A stretch of DNA of 44,288 nt, taken from NCBI RefSeq assembly GCF_002936985.1, contig NZ_MPZN01000027.1, positions 1 through 44,288 of the forward strand, in the 5' to 3' direction. Each line of letters begins with the position of its first letter. Position 1 is the first letter of the stretch. This stretch comes from Microterricola pindariensis (GTDB lineage Bacteria; Actinomycetota; Actinomycetes; Actinomycetales; Microbacteriaceae). Made by a program: the position numbers and the translations under genes. A model generated the notes under the pieces. The model was given only the letters and a program-made list of their open reading frames with translations, did not search any database and was not told the origin of the DNA. Shown here one piece after another: positions 22,407 through 31,415 of this stretch.

Positions 22407-22883
22407 CTACGCGGCGGGCCGCTCCGCCAGCTCGGCGAGTGCGCTCCGGTAGGCGTCCAGCTGCCTGGCCTCGCCCGGCGCCGTGACGAAGTGGGCCCGG
22501 ATGACGCCGGCCTTGTCGATCAGCACGGTGGCGCGGGTCGCGAAGCCCTTCTCCGGCAGGAACGCGCCGTACTCTCTGGCAACCTCCCCGTGCGGCCAGA
22601 AATCGGCCAGGAGCTGGAAGTCGTAGCCCTCCTGCTCGCCCCAGGCCCGCAGCGCGTACTTGGAGTCGACGGACACGCCGATGAGCTCGACGTCCTGCGC
22701 GGCGAACAGGGCGAGGTTGTCGCGCAGCTCGCACAGCTCCCCCGTGCACGTACCGGAGAAGGCGAGCGGGAAGAACACCAGCGCGACGGACTTCTTCCCT
22801 CGGAAATCACTGAGCTTCACGCCCTGACCCCACTGGTTGGCCAACTCGAAATCGGGGGCGGCCTGCCCAATCTGCAGCGTCAC
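22407..22883 (-). CDS. Peroxiredoxin (AhpE/PrxQ-like thiol peroxidase)
   Basis: A 158-aa thioredoxin-fold peroxidase that reduces H2O2 and organic or lipid hydroperoxides in the cytoplasm. The GTG start at 22883 (MTLQIGQAAPDFEL) has AGGAG at 7-nt spacing; the longer in-frame extension to 23114 is not homologous-looking and overlaps the aceE promoter. The peroxidatic site is FFPLAFSGTC with Cys46, and a second Cys51 follows four residues later (CTGELC), the spacing of atypical 2-Cys PrxQ/BCP enzymes rather than 1-Cys AhpE. It is divergent from aceE with about 220 bp between the starts. Confidence 0.92.
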   Translation of the reverse strand: MTLQIGQAAPDFELANQWGQGVKLSDFRGKKSVALVFFPLAFSGTCTGELCELRDNLALFAAQDVELIGVSVDSKYALRAWGEQEGYDFQLLADFWPHGEVAREYGAFLPEKGFATRATVLIDKAGVIRAHFVTAPGEARQLDAYRSALAELAERPAA

Positions 22884-23103
22884 TCTGGGGCTCCTGTTCT
22901 GATTCGGCCCGGATATCGCCGAATGCACGCCTCGATCGTAGCCGCCCGGTGTCGGCGTACCCGAAATAGAATCAATAGGATGGCGTACTGTGCCCGGTCG
23001 CGACCCGACCTGGTTTTCGCTTGTGTTCAGATTGTTTTTGAGCGCGCTGACACGGCCTGCCCTGCACACGCGATCGGTACTAGAACAAAGAGAGAGGTCG
23101 ACT

Positions 23104-25830
23104 GTGACTGTCAACGACCAGGACCCTTACTCGGTCAACAACGTGGACTCCGACCCGGAGGAAACGGCCGAGTGGGCCGAATCGCTCAACGCGCTTGTCG
23201 CTGCTCACGGGCACGAACGCGGCCGTGAGATCATGCTGAGCCTGCTGAAGCGCTCCAAAGAGCTGCACCTCGGCGTGCCCATGGTTCCGACCACGGACTA
23301 CATCAACACCATCGCGCCTGAGGACGAGGCAGCCTTCCCCGGCGACGAGGGCATCGAGCGCCGCTACCGCGCCTGGCTGCGGTGGAACGCCGCCGTCATG
23401 GTGCACCGCGCACAGCGTCCCGGCATCTCCGTCGGCGGCCACATCTCGACCTACGCCGGAGCGGCCTCGCTCTACGAGGTCGGCTTCAACCACTTCTTCC
23501 GCGGCCAGGACCACCCGGGCGGCGGAGACCAGATCTTCATCCAGGGCCACGCCTCCCCCGGCACCTACGCCCGCGCCTACCTCGAGGGCCGCCTGAGCGA
23601 GCAGCAGCTCGACGGATTCCGCCAGGAGAAGTCCCAGGCCCCGTACGGTCTCTCCTCCTACCCGCACCCGCGCCTGATGCCCGAGTTCTGGCAGTTCCCG
23701 ACCGTGTCGATGGGCCTCGGCCCGATCAACGCGATCTACCAGGCGCAGACCAACCGCTACCTCACCAACCGCGGAATCAAGGACGCCAGCGACCAGCAGG
23801 TCTGGGCGTTCCTCGGCGACGGCGAGATGGACGAGGTCGAGAGCCGCGGCCAGCTCCAGGTCGCAGCCAACGAGGGCCTGGACAACCTCAACTTCGTCAT
23901 CAACTGCAACCTGCAGCGCCTCGACGGCCCCGTCCGCGGCAACGGCAAGATCGTGCAGGAGCTGGAGAGCTTCTTCCGCGGTGCCGGCTGGAACGTCATC
24001 AAGGTCGTCTGGGGCCGCGAGTGGGACGACCTGCTCGCCCGCGACACCGACGGCGCCCTGCGCACGCTGATGAATGTCACCCCCGACGGTGACTACCAGA
24101 CCTACAAGGCTGAGAACGGCGCCTACGTCCGCGAGAACTTCTTCGGCCGGGACCCCCGCGCCCTCGAGCTCGTCAAGGACCTGAGCGACGACCAGATCTG
24201 GGGCCTCAAGCGCGGCGGCCATGACTACCGCAAGATCTACGCAGCGTTCAAGGCGGCATCCGAGCACAAGGGCCAGCCGACCGTCATCCTGGCGAAGACC
24301 GTCAAGGGCTACGGCCTCGGACCGAGCTTCGAGGGCCGCAACGCGACCCACCAGATGAAGAAGATGACGCTGGACAACCTCAAGACGTTCCGCGACGCGA
24401 TGCACATCCCGATCACCGACGCGCAGCTCGAAGAGAACCCGTACCTGCCGCCGTACTACAAGCCGGCAGACAACGACGAGGCGATCCAGTACCTGCACGA
24501 CCGTCGTCGCGAGCTCGGTGGCTACCTGCCGGAGCGCCGCAGCGCGCACACGGCGATCTCGCTGCCGGATGACTCCGCCTACGCCATCGCGAAGAAGGGC
24601 TCCGGCACGCAGGAGATCGCCACCACCATGGCGTTCGTCCGACTGCTCAAGGACCTGATCCGTTCCAAGGACTTCGGCCACCGCATCGTGCCGATCATCC
24701 CGGACGAGGCGCGCACCTTCGGCATCGACGCCTTCTTCCCGACGGCGAAGATCTACAACCCGAACGGCCAGCACTACACCTCGGTCGACCGCGAACTGCT
24801 GCTCGCCTACAAGGAGAGCCCGCAGGGCCAGATCATCCACGTCGGCATCAACGAGGCCGGCGCCCTGGCGTCGTTCACGAACATCGGAACCAGCTACGCC
24901 ACCCACGGCGAGCCGCTGATCCCGTTCTACGTGTTCTACTCGATGTTCGGCTTCCAGCGCACCGGCGACGCCATTTGGGCCGCCGGGGACCAGATGGCCC
25001 GCGGCTTCATGATCGCCGCGACCGCCGGGCGCACGACGCTGACCGGCGAGGGCCTGCAGCACGCCGACGGCCACTCCCTGGTGCTCTCCGCCACGAACCC
25101 GGCCGTCGTCTCCTACGACCCGGCCTACGGCTACGAGATCGGACACATCGTCCGCAGCGGCCTGGAGCGCATGTACGGCGGGGCGCACGAAGACCCCAAC
25201 GTCATGTACTACCTGACCGTCTACAACGAGCCGATCATCCACCCGGCCGAGCCGGAGGGTCTCGACGTCGACGGCGTCATGCGCGGCATCTACAAGCTCA
25301 AGGACGGCGCGGCCGCCGGCCCGAAGGCTCAGCTGCTGGCATCCGGTGTCTCGGTCGCCTGGGCCCTCGAGGCGCAGGAGCTGCTCGCCGCTGACTGGGG
25401 CGTGTCGGCGGATGTCTGGTCGGTCACCTCGTGGAGCGAGCTGCGCCGCGACGGCCTGGCCGCCGACGAGCACAACTTCCTGTACCCGGAGGAAGAGCCC
25501 CGCACGCCGTACGTCTGGCAGAAGCTGGGCGCGGCCCAGGGCCCGTTCGTCGCCGTGACGGACTTCTCGCACAGCGTGCCGGACCAGATCCGCCCCTTCA
25601 TCCCCGGCACCTACGCGACGCTGGGAGCCGACGACTTCGGCTTCAGCGACACGCGTGCCGCCGCCCGCCGCTACTTCAAGATCGACGGACCGTCGATGGT
25701 CGTCCGCACGCTGCAGCTGCTTGCAGCACGCGGCGAGGTCGACCCCGGCGCACCCGCGCAGGCGATCGCGAAGTACCGTCTGCACGACGTCAACGCCGGC
25801 ACGACGGGCTCAGCCGGGGGCGAGAGCTAA
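23104..25830 (+). CDS. aceE: Pyruvate dehydrogenase E1 component, homodimeric type
   Basis: A 908-aa thiamine-diphosphate enzyme that decarboxylates pyruvate and passes the acetyl group to E2, giving acetyl-CoA. The length matches actinobacterial AceE. Visible motifs are GGHISTYAG and [20 protein letters not shown] in the N-terminal half, and the ThDP motif GDGEMDE starting at Gly238 and reaching [20 protein letters not shown]. The central Pyr domain contains GINEAGA and GISVGG-like blocks. The GTG at 23104 is chosen from homology ([14 protein letters not shown]) and an AGAGAGG ribosome-binding site; the ORF extends upstream without homology. It is 6 bp from the fasR-like gene and links acetyl-CoA production to the fatty-acid genes that follow. 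Confidence 0.97.
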   Translation: MTVNDQDPYSVNNVDSDPEETAEWAESLNALVAAHGHERGREIMLSLLKRSKELHLGVPMVPTTDYINTIAPEDEAAFPGDEGIERRYRAWLRWNAAVMVHRAQRPGISVGGHISTYAGAASLYEVGFNHFFRGQDHPGGGDQIFIQGHASPGTYARAYLEGRLSEQQLDGFRQEKSQAPYGLSSYPHPRLMPEFWQFPTVSMGLGPINAIYQAQTNRYLTNRGIKDASDQQVWAFLGDGEMDEVESRGQLQVAANEGLDNLNFVINCNLQRLDGPVRGNGKIVQELESFFRGAGWNVIKVVWGREWDDLLARDTDGALRTLMNVTPDGDYQTYKAENGAYVRENFFGRDPRALELVKDLSDDQIWGLKRGGHDYRKIYAAFKAASEHKGQPTVILAKTVKGYGLGPSFEGRNATHQMKKMTLDNLKTFRDAMHIPITDAQLEENPYLPPYYKPADNDEAIQYLHDRRRELGGYLPERRSAHTAISLPDDSAYAIAKKGSGTQEIATTMAFVRLLKDLIRSKDFGHRIVPIIPDEARTFGIDAFFPTAKIYNPNGQHYTSVDRELLLAYKESPQGQIIHVGINEAGALASFTNIGTSYATHGEPLIPFYVFYSMFGFQRTGDAIWAAGDQMARGFMIAATAGRTTLTGEGLQHADGHSLVLSATNPAVVSYDPAYGYEIGHIVRSGLERMYGGAHEDPNVMYYLTVYNEPIIHPAEPEGLDVDGVMRGIYKLKDGAAAGPKAQLLASGVSVAWALEAQELLAADWGVSADVWSVTSWSELRRDGLAADEHNFLYPEEEPRTPYVWQKLGAAQGPFVAVTDFSHSVPDQIRPFIPGTYATLGADDFGFSDTRAAARRYFKIDGPSMVVRTLQLLAARGEVDPGAPAQAIAKYRLHDVNAGTTGSAGGES

Positions 25831-25836
25831 CAAACC

Positions 25837-27054
25837 GTGGCGACGAGGCCGAAGACAAAAGAAGAGACGCTGGCTTGGCTGCGCACCCTCTCCGGTGAGC
25901 TGTCAACCACGACGTTGAAGCGTCTCGAGGAGACGCTGCCCTGGTATGGCGACATGCCACCGGGGCGGCGCTCCGCCGTCGGCCTCGTCGCGCAAGCGGG
26001 CATCACCTCGTTCATCTCCTGGTACGACGACCCGGCCTCCACGCCGTGGATCGCCGCGGACGTGTTCGGGGCCGCCCCGCGCGAGCTCCTCCGCTCGGTC
26101 AGCCTGCAGCAGACGCTGCAGCTGATCCGTGTCGTCGTCGAGGTCGTCGAGGAGCGGATCAAGGACCGCGGCGAGGGCCTGCACGAGGCGATCCTGCTCT
26201 ACTCGCGGGAGATCGCCTTCGGCGCCGCCGACGTCTACGCCAGGGCCGCAGAGGCCCGCGGCCTCTGGGACGCGCGCCTGGAGGCCCTGGTCGTCGACTC
26301 GATCCTCTCCGGCGAGTACGACGACGAACTGCCCAGCCGCATCGCCGCGCTCGGCTGGCACGGCCACGGCGAGGTCTCCGTGCTCGTCGGAACCACGCCG
26401 CGCATGCTGGACGTCGACCAGCTGCGCCGCGCAGCCCGGCACATGTCCGCCGACGTGCTCATCGGCGTGCAGGGCAACCGGCTGGTGCTCGTGATCGGCC
26501 GCTCTCAGCCCTCACCGGGGGCCAATGCCGACACGGACGACGAGTCCAAGCCGATCGAGCCCGTCATCAGCTTCATGGAGATGGCCGTGCAGCTGGAACC
26601 GCACTTCGGCCAGGGCCACCTCGTGCTCGGCCACGAGGTGCCGAACCTGGTGGACGCCTCCAAGAGCGCCAAGGCGGCACTGGCCGGCTTCGCCGTCGCC
26701 CACTCCTGGCGGCACGCACCGCGCCCGGTGCAGGCCGACGACCTGCTGCCGGAGCGCGCCCTGGCCGGCGACCCGCTGGCCCGCGCCACCCTCATCCACC
26801 GCATCTACCGCCCGCTGCAGGCGCACTCCACCGAGCTGCTCACCACCCTGTGGTGCTACCTCGACAACGGGCGCTCGCTCGAGGCGACGGCGCGCGAGCT
26901 CTTCGTGCACCCGAACACCGTGCGCTACCGCCTGAAGCGCGTCTCCGAGGTGATCGGCTGGGATGCCACCGGCGCCCGCGAGGCGCTGATTCTGCAGTCC
27001 GCGCTCATCATCGGCTCCATCAGCGACCACGACGGCCTGCGCCGACGCCGCTGA
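25837..27054 (+). CDS. fasR: PucR-type regulator, FasR-like
   Basis: A 405-aa transcription factor with a PucR-type C-terminal helix-turn-helix (about residues 340-385): LEATARELFVHPNTVRYRLK followed by RVSEVIGWD. The central region (about 165-330) has the GGDEF-like fold seen in PucR/CdaR proteins (HGHGEVSVLVGTTPRML, ADVLIGVQGNRLVLVIG). In Streptomyces the orthologous position beside fabD encodes FasR, an activator of the fabD-fabH-acpP-fabF operon; by synteny the same role is inferred here. The GTG start lies only 6 bp after aceE, so it may be cotranscribed. A TTGTG-N7-CACAA repeat between it and fabD is a candidate binding site. Confidence 0.88.
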   Translation: MATRPKTKEETLAWLRTLSGELSTTTLKRLEETLPWYGDMPPGRRSAVGLVAQAGITSFISWYDDPASTPWIAADVFGAAPRELLRSVSLQQTLQLIRVVVEVVEERIKDRGEGLHEAILLYSREIAFGAADVYARAAEARGLWDARLEALVVDSILSGEYDDELPSRIAALGWHGHGEVSVLVGTTPRMLDVDQLRRAARHMSADVLIGVQGNRLVLVIGRSQPSPGANADTDDESKPIEPVISFMEMAVQLEPHFGQGHLVLGHEVPNLVDASKSAKAALAGFAVAHSWRHAPRPVQADDLLPERALAGDPLARATLIHRIYRPLQAHSTELLTTLWCYLDNGRSLEATARELFVHPNTVRYRLKRVSEVIGWDATGAREALILQSALIIGSISDHDGLRRRR

Positions 27055-27067
27055 TTAGCCCCCCGAT

Positions 27068-27084
27068 TTGTGCGAGATTCACAA
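27068..27084. promoter_or_regulatory. Inverted repeat upstream of fabD (candidate FasR site)
   Basis: TTGTG-CGAGATT-CACAA, with 5-bp arms and a 7-bp spacer, lies 67-83 bp upstream of the fabD GTG and 14 bp after the regulator's stop codon. The location is where an activator of the FAS II operon would bind. Assignment to the regulator is inference. Confidence 0.4.
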
Positions 27085-27150
27085 GGGTCTCGCCGATACG
27101 CTGTCGATGCTCCACATCACAGCACGGCATGAGATTGGCAAACTAGAGAA

Positions 27151-28068
27151 GTGATCGTCGTCGTCTGCCCTGGACAGGGCTCCCAAACCCCCGGTTTCCT
27201 CGAGCCCTGGCTGGCCGAACCGCAATTCGCCGAGCGCCTGCGCGGCCTCTCGGATGCAGCGGGCACCGACCTGCTCGCCCACGGCACCGTGAGCGACGCC
27301 GACACCATCCGCGACACGGCCGTCGCCCAGCCGCTCATCGTCGCGGCCGGCATCCTCACCCTGCAGGCCCTGCAGGCCGGCGGCCGCCGGGACAAGATCG
27401 CCGGCATCGCCGGGCATTCCGTCGGTGAGATCACCGCGGCAGCAGGCGCCGGCATCCTGAGCGACGAGGACGCGATCCGCTTCGTCGGCGAACGCGGCCG
27501 CGCCATGGCATCCGCCGCCGCCGCCCAGCCCACCGGCATGAGCGCCGTCCTCGGCGGTGACGAGGCCGAGCTCCTCGCCCGACTCGCCGAGCTCGGCCTC
27601 GAGCCGGCCAACTACAACGGCGGCGGCCAGATCGTCGTCGCCGGCGCCCTGCCGGCACTCGCCGCCCTCGCGGAGGAGCCGCCGGCCAAGGCCCGCGTCA
27701 TCCCGCTGCAGGTCGCCGGCGCCTTCCACACCCGGTACATGCTCCCGGCCGTCGCGCACCTCAGCGAGGTCGCCGCGACCCTCAGCCCGAGCGACCCGAC
27801 CCTCCCGATCTGGACCAACAACGACGGCACCCGGGTCGAGAGCGGCTCCCGCTTCGTCGAACTGCTCGTCGGCCAGGTCTCCTCGCCCGTGCGCTGGGAC
27901 CTCTGCATGGAGTCGTTCGCGGCAGCTGGCGTCACCGGCATCATCGAGCTGGCCCCGGCCGGCGCGCTCACCGGCCTGGCCAAGCGCGCCCTCCGCGGTG
28001 TGCCCACCGTCGCCATCAAGACCCCCGATGACCTGCCCGCGGCGTTCGAGCTCCTCGACAACGCGTAG
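27151..28068 (+). CDS. fabD: Malonyl-CoA:ACP transacylase
   Basis: A 305-aa enzyme that moves malonyl groups from CoA to the acyl carrier protein, feeding FAS II elongation. Landmarks are CPGQGSQ at the N-terminus, the active-site GHSVGE with Ser90, the conserved GRAMASA segment (Arg that binds the malonyl carboxylate sits just before it in ERGRAM), and AFHTRYM with the catalytic His. The GTG start (MIVVVCPGQGSQ) is fixed by the motif spacing, with AGAGAAG upstream. It is the first gene of the fabD-fabH-acpP-fabF run. Confidence 0.96.
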   Translation: MIVVVCPGQGSQTPGFLEPWLAEPQFAERLRGLSDAAGTDLLAHGTVSDADTIRDTAVAQPLIVAAGILTLQALQAGGRRDKIAGIAGHSVGEITAAAGAGILSDEDAIRFVGERGRAMASAAAAQPTGMSAVLGGDEAELLARLAELGLEPANYNGGGQIVVAGALPALAALAEEPPAKARVIPLQVAGAFHTRYMLPAVAHLSEVAATLSPSDPTLPIWTNNDGTRVESGSRFVELLVGQVSSPVRWDLCMESFAAAGVTGIIELAPAGALTGLAKRALRGVPTVAIKTPDDLPAAFELLDNA

Positions 28069-28104
28069 TCTCACACTCCTCCACAGCAGATCGGCTTTCA
28101 GACC

Positions 28105-29109
28105 ATGACCCGTCCCACCCTGCAGCAGTCGCACGGCCCGGCCCACACCCGCATCTACGCGGTCGGCGCGGCGCGCGGCTCCGTCGCCGTCACGAACGAC
28201 GACATCGCCGGGCCCATCGACTCCTCCGACGAGTGGATCCAGCAGCGCACCGGCATCATCACCCGCACCCGTGCCACGGCCGACGTCTCGGCGCTCGACC
28301 TGGCCACGGATGCCGCCCGCGAGGCGATCGAGCGCAGCGGCATCGCCCCCGAGCTCATCGACGCCGTCATCGTCGCCACCATCAGCAACACCCAGCAGTC
28401 GCCGTCGATGGCCGCCGTCGTCGCCGACCGTGTCGGCGCGAACCCCGCCGCCGCCTACGACGTCAACGCCGCCTGCGCCGGGTACGCCTACGCCGTCGCC
28501 CAGGCCGACGCCCTGATCCGCGCGGGCGTCGCCCACTACGCGCTCGTCATCGGCGCGGAGAAGCTCTCCGACATCGTCGACCCCACCGACCGCAGCATCT
28601 CGTTCCTGCTCGGCGACGGCGCGGGCGCCGTCGTCATCGGCCCGAGCGACTTCGCCGGCATCTCCCGCACCGTCTGGGGATCCGACGGCTCCAAGGCCGC
28701 CGCAGTCGGCATGAACCACACGCTGGTCGAGTACCGCGACGGTGCGTCCGAGTGGCCCACGCTCCGCCAGGAGGGCCAGACGGTCTTCCGCTGGGCCGTC
28801 TGGGACATGGCGAAGGTGGCCAAGGAGGCCCTCGCCGCCGCCGGCATCACCGCCGACGACCTCGCCGCCTTCATCCCCCACCAGGCCAACATGCGCATCA
28901 TCGACGAGTTCGCCAAGCAGCTGAAGCTGCCGGAGAGCGTGGCCATCGCCCGCGACATCGCGACGACCGGCAACACCTCGGCGGCGTCGATCCCGCTGGC
29001 CACCCACCGCCTGCTCGAGGAACACCCCGGGCTGAGCGGCGGCCTCGCCCTGCAGATCGGCTTCGGCGCCGGTCTGGTCTTCGGCGCACAGGTCGTGGTG
29101 CTGCCCTAA
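28105..29109 (+). CDS. fabH: Beta-ketoacyl-ACP synthase III
   Basis: A 334-aa enzyme that starts fatty-acid chains by condensing an acyl-CoA primer with malonyl-ACP. The Cys-His-Asn triad is Cys124 in VNAACAGY, His259 in IPHQANMRI, and Asn290 in GNTSAASIP. The start SSDEWIQQRTGI block is also typical. Actinobacterial FabH enzymes commonly accept branched primers, which fits a membrane rich in iso/anteiso acids, but this is not visible in the sequence. It begins 36 bp after fabD. Confidence 0.97.
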   Translation: MTRPTLQQSHGPAHTRIYAVGAARGSVAVTNDDIAGPIDSSDEWIQQRTGIITRTRATADVSALDLATDAAREAIERSGIAPELIDAVIVATISNTQQSPSMAAVVADRVGANPAAAYDVNAACAGYAYAVAQADALIRAGVAHYALVIGAEKLSDIVDPTDRSISFLLGDGAGAVVIGPSDFAGISRTVWGSDGSKAAAVGMNHTLVEYRDGASEWPTLRQEGQTVFRWAVWDMAKVAKEALAAAGITADDLAAFIPHQANMRIIDEFAKQLKLPESVAIARDIATTGNTSAASIPLATHRLLEEHPGLSGGLALQIGFGAGLVFGAQVVVLP

Positions 29110-29126
29110 CAATCCTGCCGTCCCCC

Positions 29127-29132
29127 TAAACT
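29127..29132 (+). promoter_or_regulatory. Possible internal promoter for acpP (-10)
   Basis: TAAACT lies 42 bp upstream of the acpP ATG in the short fabH-acpP gap. A separate promoter would fit the high demand for acyl carrier protein. No convincing -35 box is seen. Confidence 0.35.
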
Positions 29133-29174
29133 AGGTGGCGGTCAAACGAAACACCCCCCTCAAGGAGAAAACAC

Positions 29175-29423
29175 ATGGCATTGTCCACCGAAGAAGTTCT
29201 TGCCGGCCTGGCCGAGCTCATCAACGACGAGACTGGCATCGCGACCGACACGGTTGAGCTGGGCAAGTCGTTCACCGACGACCTCGACATCGACTCGATC
29301 TCGATGATGACGATTGTCGTCAACGCTGAAGAGAAGTTCGACGTCAAGATCCCCGACGAAGAGGTCAAGAACCTCAAGACCGTTGGTGACGCTGTCACCT
29401 TCATCGTCGGAGCCCAGGCTTAA
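29175..29423 (+). CDS. acpP: Acyl carrier protein
   Basis: An 82-aa acidic, helical carrier. The phosphopantetheine attachment site is Ser41 in DDLDIDSISM, with the usual helix II (SMMTIVVNAEEKFDVKIPDE). AAGGAG 6 nt before the ATG is a strong ribosome-binding site. A hairpin follows the gene before fabF, which could make acpP mRNA more abundant than its neighbours. Confidence 0.97.
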   Translation: MALSTEEVLAGLAELINDETGIATDTVELGKSFTDDLDIDSISMMTIVVNAEEKFDVKIPDEEVKNLKTVGDAVTFIVGAQA

Positions 29424-29441
29424 GACCCCTTTCCCCGTCTG

Positions 29442-29465
29442 GCGGGTCGGCTCAGCCCGACCCGC
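29442..29465 (+). terminator. Hairpin between acpP and fabF (attenuator or processing site)
   Basis: A 9-bp perfect stem GCGGGTCGG / CCGACCCGC with the loop ctcagc, 18 bp after the acpP stop. There is no T-tract, so it is more likely a partial terminator or mRNA 3'-end stabiliser than a full stop. Confidence 0.5.
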
Positions 29466-29515
29466 TTGACCGGGCATGCCCGCTTGTTCCTCACTGCGTG
29501 GAGAGTTTGACCGTT

Positions 29516-30751
29516 ATGACCAAAAAGATTGTTGTTACGGGTATCGGTGCGACGTCGCCCCTCGGCGGAACCGTATCCGAGACCTGGGAAGCGCTGCTCG
29601 CCGGCGTCTCCGGCGCCGAGACGCTCCCCTTCGAATGGGTTGAGCAGTACGAGCTTCCCGTGAAGTTCGCCGCCCGCGCGAAGGTTCGCCCCGAGGAGGT
29701 CCTCGACCGTCCCGTGGCGAAGCGCCTCGACCCCTCGGCACAGTTCGCCCTGATCTCGGCCATGGAGGCGTGGGCGGATGCCGGCGCACCCGATGTCGCC
29801 CCGGAACGCCTGGGCGTCGACTTCGCCACCGGCATCGGCGGCATCTGGACCCTCCTCGACGCGTGGGACGTCCTCCGAGAGAAGGGCCCCCGCCGCGTCC
29901 TCCCCATGACCGTGCCGATGCTGATGCCGAACGCGGCCTCCGCGGCCGTGTCGATGCACTTCGGTGCGCGCGCCTTCGCCCGCACCGTGGCCTCCGCCTG
30001 CGCCTCGAGCACCGAGTCGATCGTGAACGCCTACGAGCACCTGCAGGCCGGGTACGCGGACGTCGTCATCGCCGGTGGCACCGAGAGCGCCATCCACCCC
30101 ATCACCATGGCGTCCTTCTCCTCGATGCAGGCGCTCTCCAAGCGCAACGACGACCCGTCGCACGCGTCCCGGCCGTACAGCGTCGACCGTGACGGCTTCG
30201 TCATGGGCGAGGGCGCGGCCAGCCTCGTGCTCGAGACGGAAGAGCACGCCCTGGCCCGCGGTGCGCGCATCTACGCCGAGGTCGCCGGCGGCGGCGTCAC
30301 CGCCGACTCATACCACATCACCGCCAACGACCCGGAGGGTCGCGGCGCCAGCCGCGCCGTCGAGATGGCGCTCGAGCTGGCCGGCGCCCGCCCGGAGGAT
30401 GTCACGCACATCAACGCGCACGCCACGAGCACGCCCGTCGGCGACATCGCCGAGTACGCGGCGCTCAAGGCCGTGTTCGGTGAGCGCGTCAACGAGATCC
30501 CCGTGTCTGGCACCAAGGGCGCAACCGGCCACCTCCTCGGCGGCACCGGCGCACTGGAGGCCATCTTCACGATCCTCGCGATCACGAACCGCGTGGCACC
30601 GCCCACGATCAACCTCACCACGCAGGACCCCGAGATCCCGCTGACCATCTCCGGCCAGCCGATCCCGCTCGGCGACGGCCCGCAGCTGGCCATCTCCAAC
30701 TCCTTCGGCTTCGGCGGCCACAACGCCGTCGTCGCGTTCCGGAGCATCTAG
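29516..30751 (+). CDS. fabF: Beta-ketoacyl-ACP synthase II
   Basis: A 411-aa elongating condensing enzyme of FAS II. The Cys-His-His site is Cys162 in VASACASS, His in HINAHATSTPVGD, and His in GTKGATGHLLGGTG; the C-terminus SNSFGFGGHNAVV is also conserved. ATG 29516 (MTKKIVVTGIGATSPLG) is preferred over a GTG six codons upstream because the N-terminus then matches the family and GGAGAG lies 10 nt before it. It is the last gene of the FAS II run, closed by the hairpin at 30771-30804. Confidence 0.97.
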   Translation: MTKKIVVTGIGATSPLGGTVSETWEALLAGVSGAETLPFEWVEQYELPVKFAARAKVRPEEVLDRPVAKRLDPSAQFALISAMEAWADAGAPDVAPERLGVDFATGIGGIWTLLDAWDVLREKGPRRVLPMTVPMLMPNAASAAVSMHFGARAFARTVASACASSTESIVNAYEHLQAGYADVVIAGGTESAIHPITMASFSSMQALSKRNDDPSHASRPYSVDRDGFVMGEGAASLVLETEEHALARGARIYAEVAGGGVTADSYHITANDPEGRGASRAVEMALELAGARPEDVTHINAHATSTPVGDIAEYAALKAVFGERVNEIPVSGTKGATGHLLGGTGALEAIFTILAITNRVAPPTINLTTQDPEIPLTISGQPIPLGDGPQLAISNSFGFGGHNAVVAFRSI

Positions 30752-30770
30752 CCCCGGAGCCCCGACGCTC

Positions 30771-30804
30771 AGAAGGCCCGCACGGTATTCCGCGCGGGCC
30801 TTCT
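30771..30804. terminator. Bidirectional terminator between fabF and DUF3145
   Basis: An 11-bp perfect stem AGAAGGCCCGC / GCGGGCCTTCT with a 12-nt loop, placed between two convergent genes (20 bp after fabF, 13 bp from the DUF3145 stop). Confidence 0.8.
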
Positions 30805-30816
30805 GCGTCTGTGGGG

Positions 30817-31338
30817 TCAGCCGGTCTTGTGCAGCCAGACCACCGGGGCGAAGTCGCTGGCGTAGCGGTACACGTCCAGCTCGTCGTCCCACTCCTGGCC
30901 GAGGGCGAGCCGCAGCTCCCGGTGCAGCTCCAGCGCGTCGGTCCCGGCGCGCGCCATGGCCGAGCGGATCCGGTCCTCCGGCACGACCATGTTGCCCGCG
31001 CTGTCGATCTGCACCCAAACGATGCCGAGGCTCGGCGTGTGCATCCAGCGGGACCCGTCGGAGCCGCTGCCGGCATCCTCGGTCACCTCGAAGCGCAGCT
31101 GCTCCCAGCCGTGCAGGGCGGAGGCGATGGCAGCGCCGGTGCCGCGCTCGCCCTCCCAGTAGAACTCGGTGCGCAGGGCGCCGTCGAGGGCGGGCTGCCC
31201 GGCCCAGTCGAAGTTCACGGCGCGCTCAAGGGCTCGGCCGACCGCCCATTCGACGTGCGGGCACATGGCCTTGGGCGCCGAGTGGACATAGATGACTCCC
31301 CGTGCGGGGCTCGCCTGACGGGCTGTGGGTGCCGTCAT
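30817..31338 (-). CDS. DUF3145 family protein
   Basis: A 173-aa cytosolic protein found across actinobacteria, often beside the FAS II cluster. Recognisable blocks are RGVIYVHSAPKAMCPHVEWA near the N-terminus, DWAGQPA, FEVTEDA, and LGQEWDDELDVYRYA near the C-terminus. The ATG at 31338 is set by GGAGAG at 5-nt spacing; an in-frame extension to 31398 lies in the leader. The function is unknown; conserved linkage with fab genes hints at a lipid-related role, which is inference. Confidence 0.9.
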   Translation of the reverse strand: MTAPTARQASPARGVIYVHSAPKAMCPHVEWAVGRALERAVNFDWAGQPALDGALRTEFYWEGERGTGAAIASALHGWEQLRFEVTEDAGSGSDGSRWMHTPSLGIVWVQIDSAGNMVVPEDRIRSAMARAGTDALELHRELRLALGQEWDDELDVYRYASDFAPVVWLHKTG

Positions 31339-31365
31339 GTTCTCTCCGTTTCCTCTGAGGTGCGT

Positions 31366-31415
31366 CTTCCCCAACGACCTCTGAAACGGCTTCCCCAACG
31401 GGCACTTCCCCGATT
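31366..31415 (-). repeat. Triple short repeat in the DUF3145 leader
   Basis: On the minus strand, CGTTGGGGAAG occurs twice exactly (31390-31400 and 31366-31376, 24 bp apart), with a third near-copy AATCGGGGAAG at 31405-31415. They lie between the -10 box and the start codon and could be a direct-repeat operator or an RNA element. Confidence 0.45.

Noticed and set aside
22990-23103. N-terminal extension of AceE
   Set aside because: The extra codons lie in the promoter region; homology to AceE begins at the GTG at 23104, which has its own ribosome-binding site.
23080-25785. 901-aa minus-strand ORF opposite aceE
   Set aside because: It is the complement of strongly conserved aceE coding sequence; codon bias makes long antisense ORFs common here.
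27079-29112. 677-aa minus-strand ORF opposite fabD and fabH
   Set aside because: It overlaps two enzymes with complete catalytic residues and has low-complexity composition.
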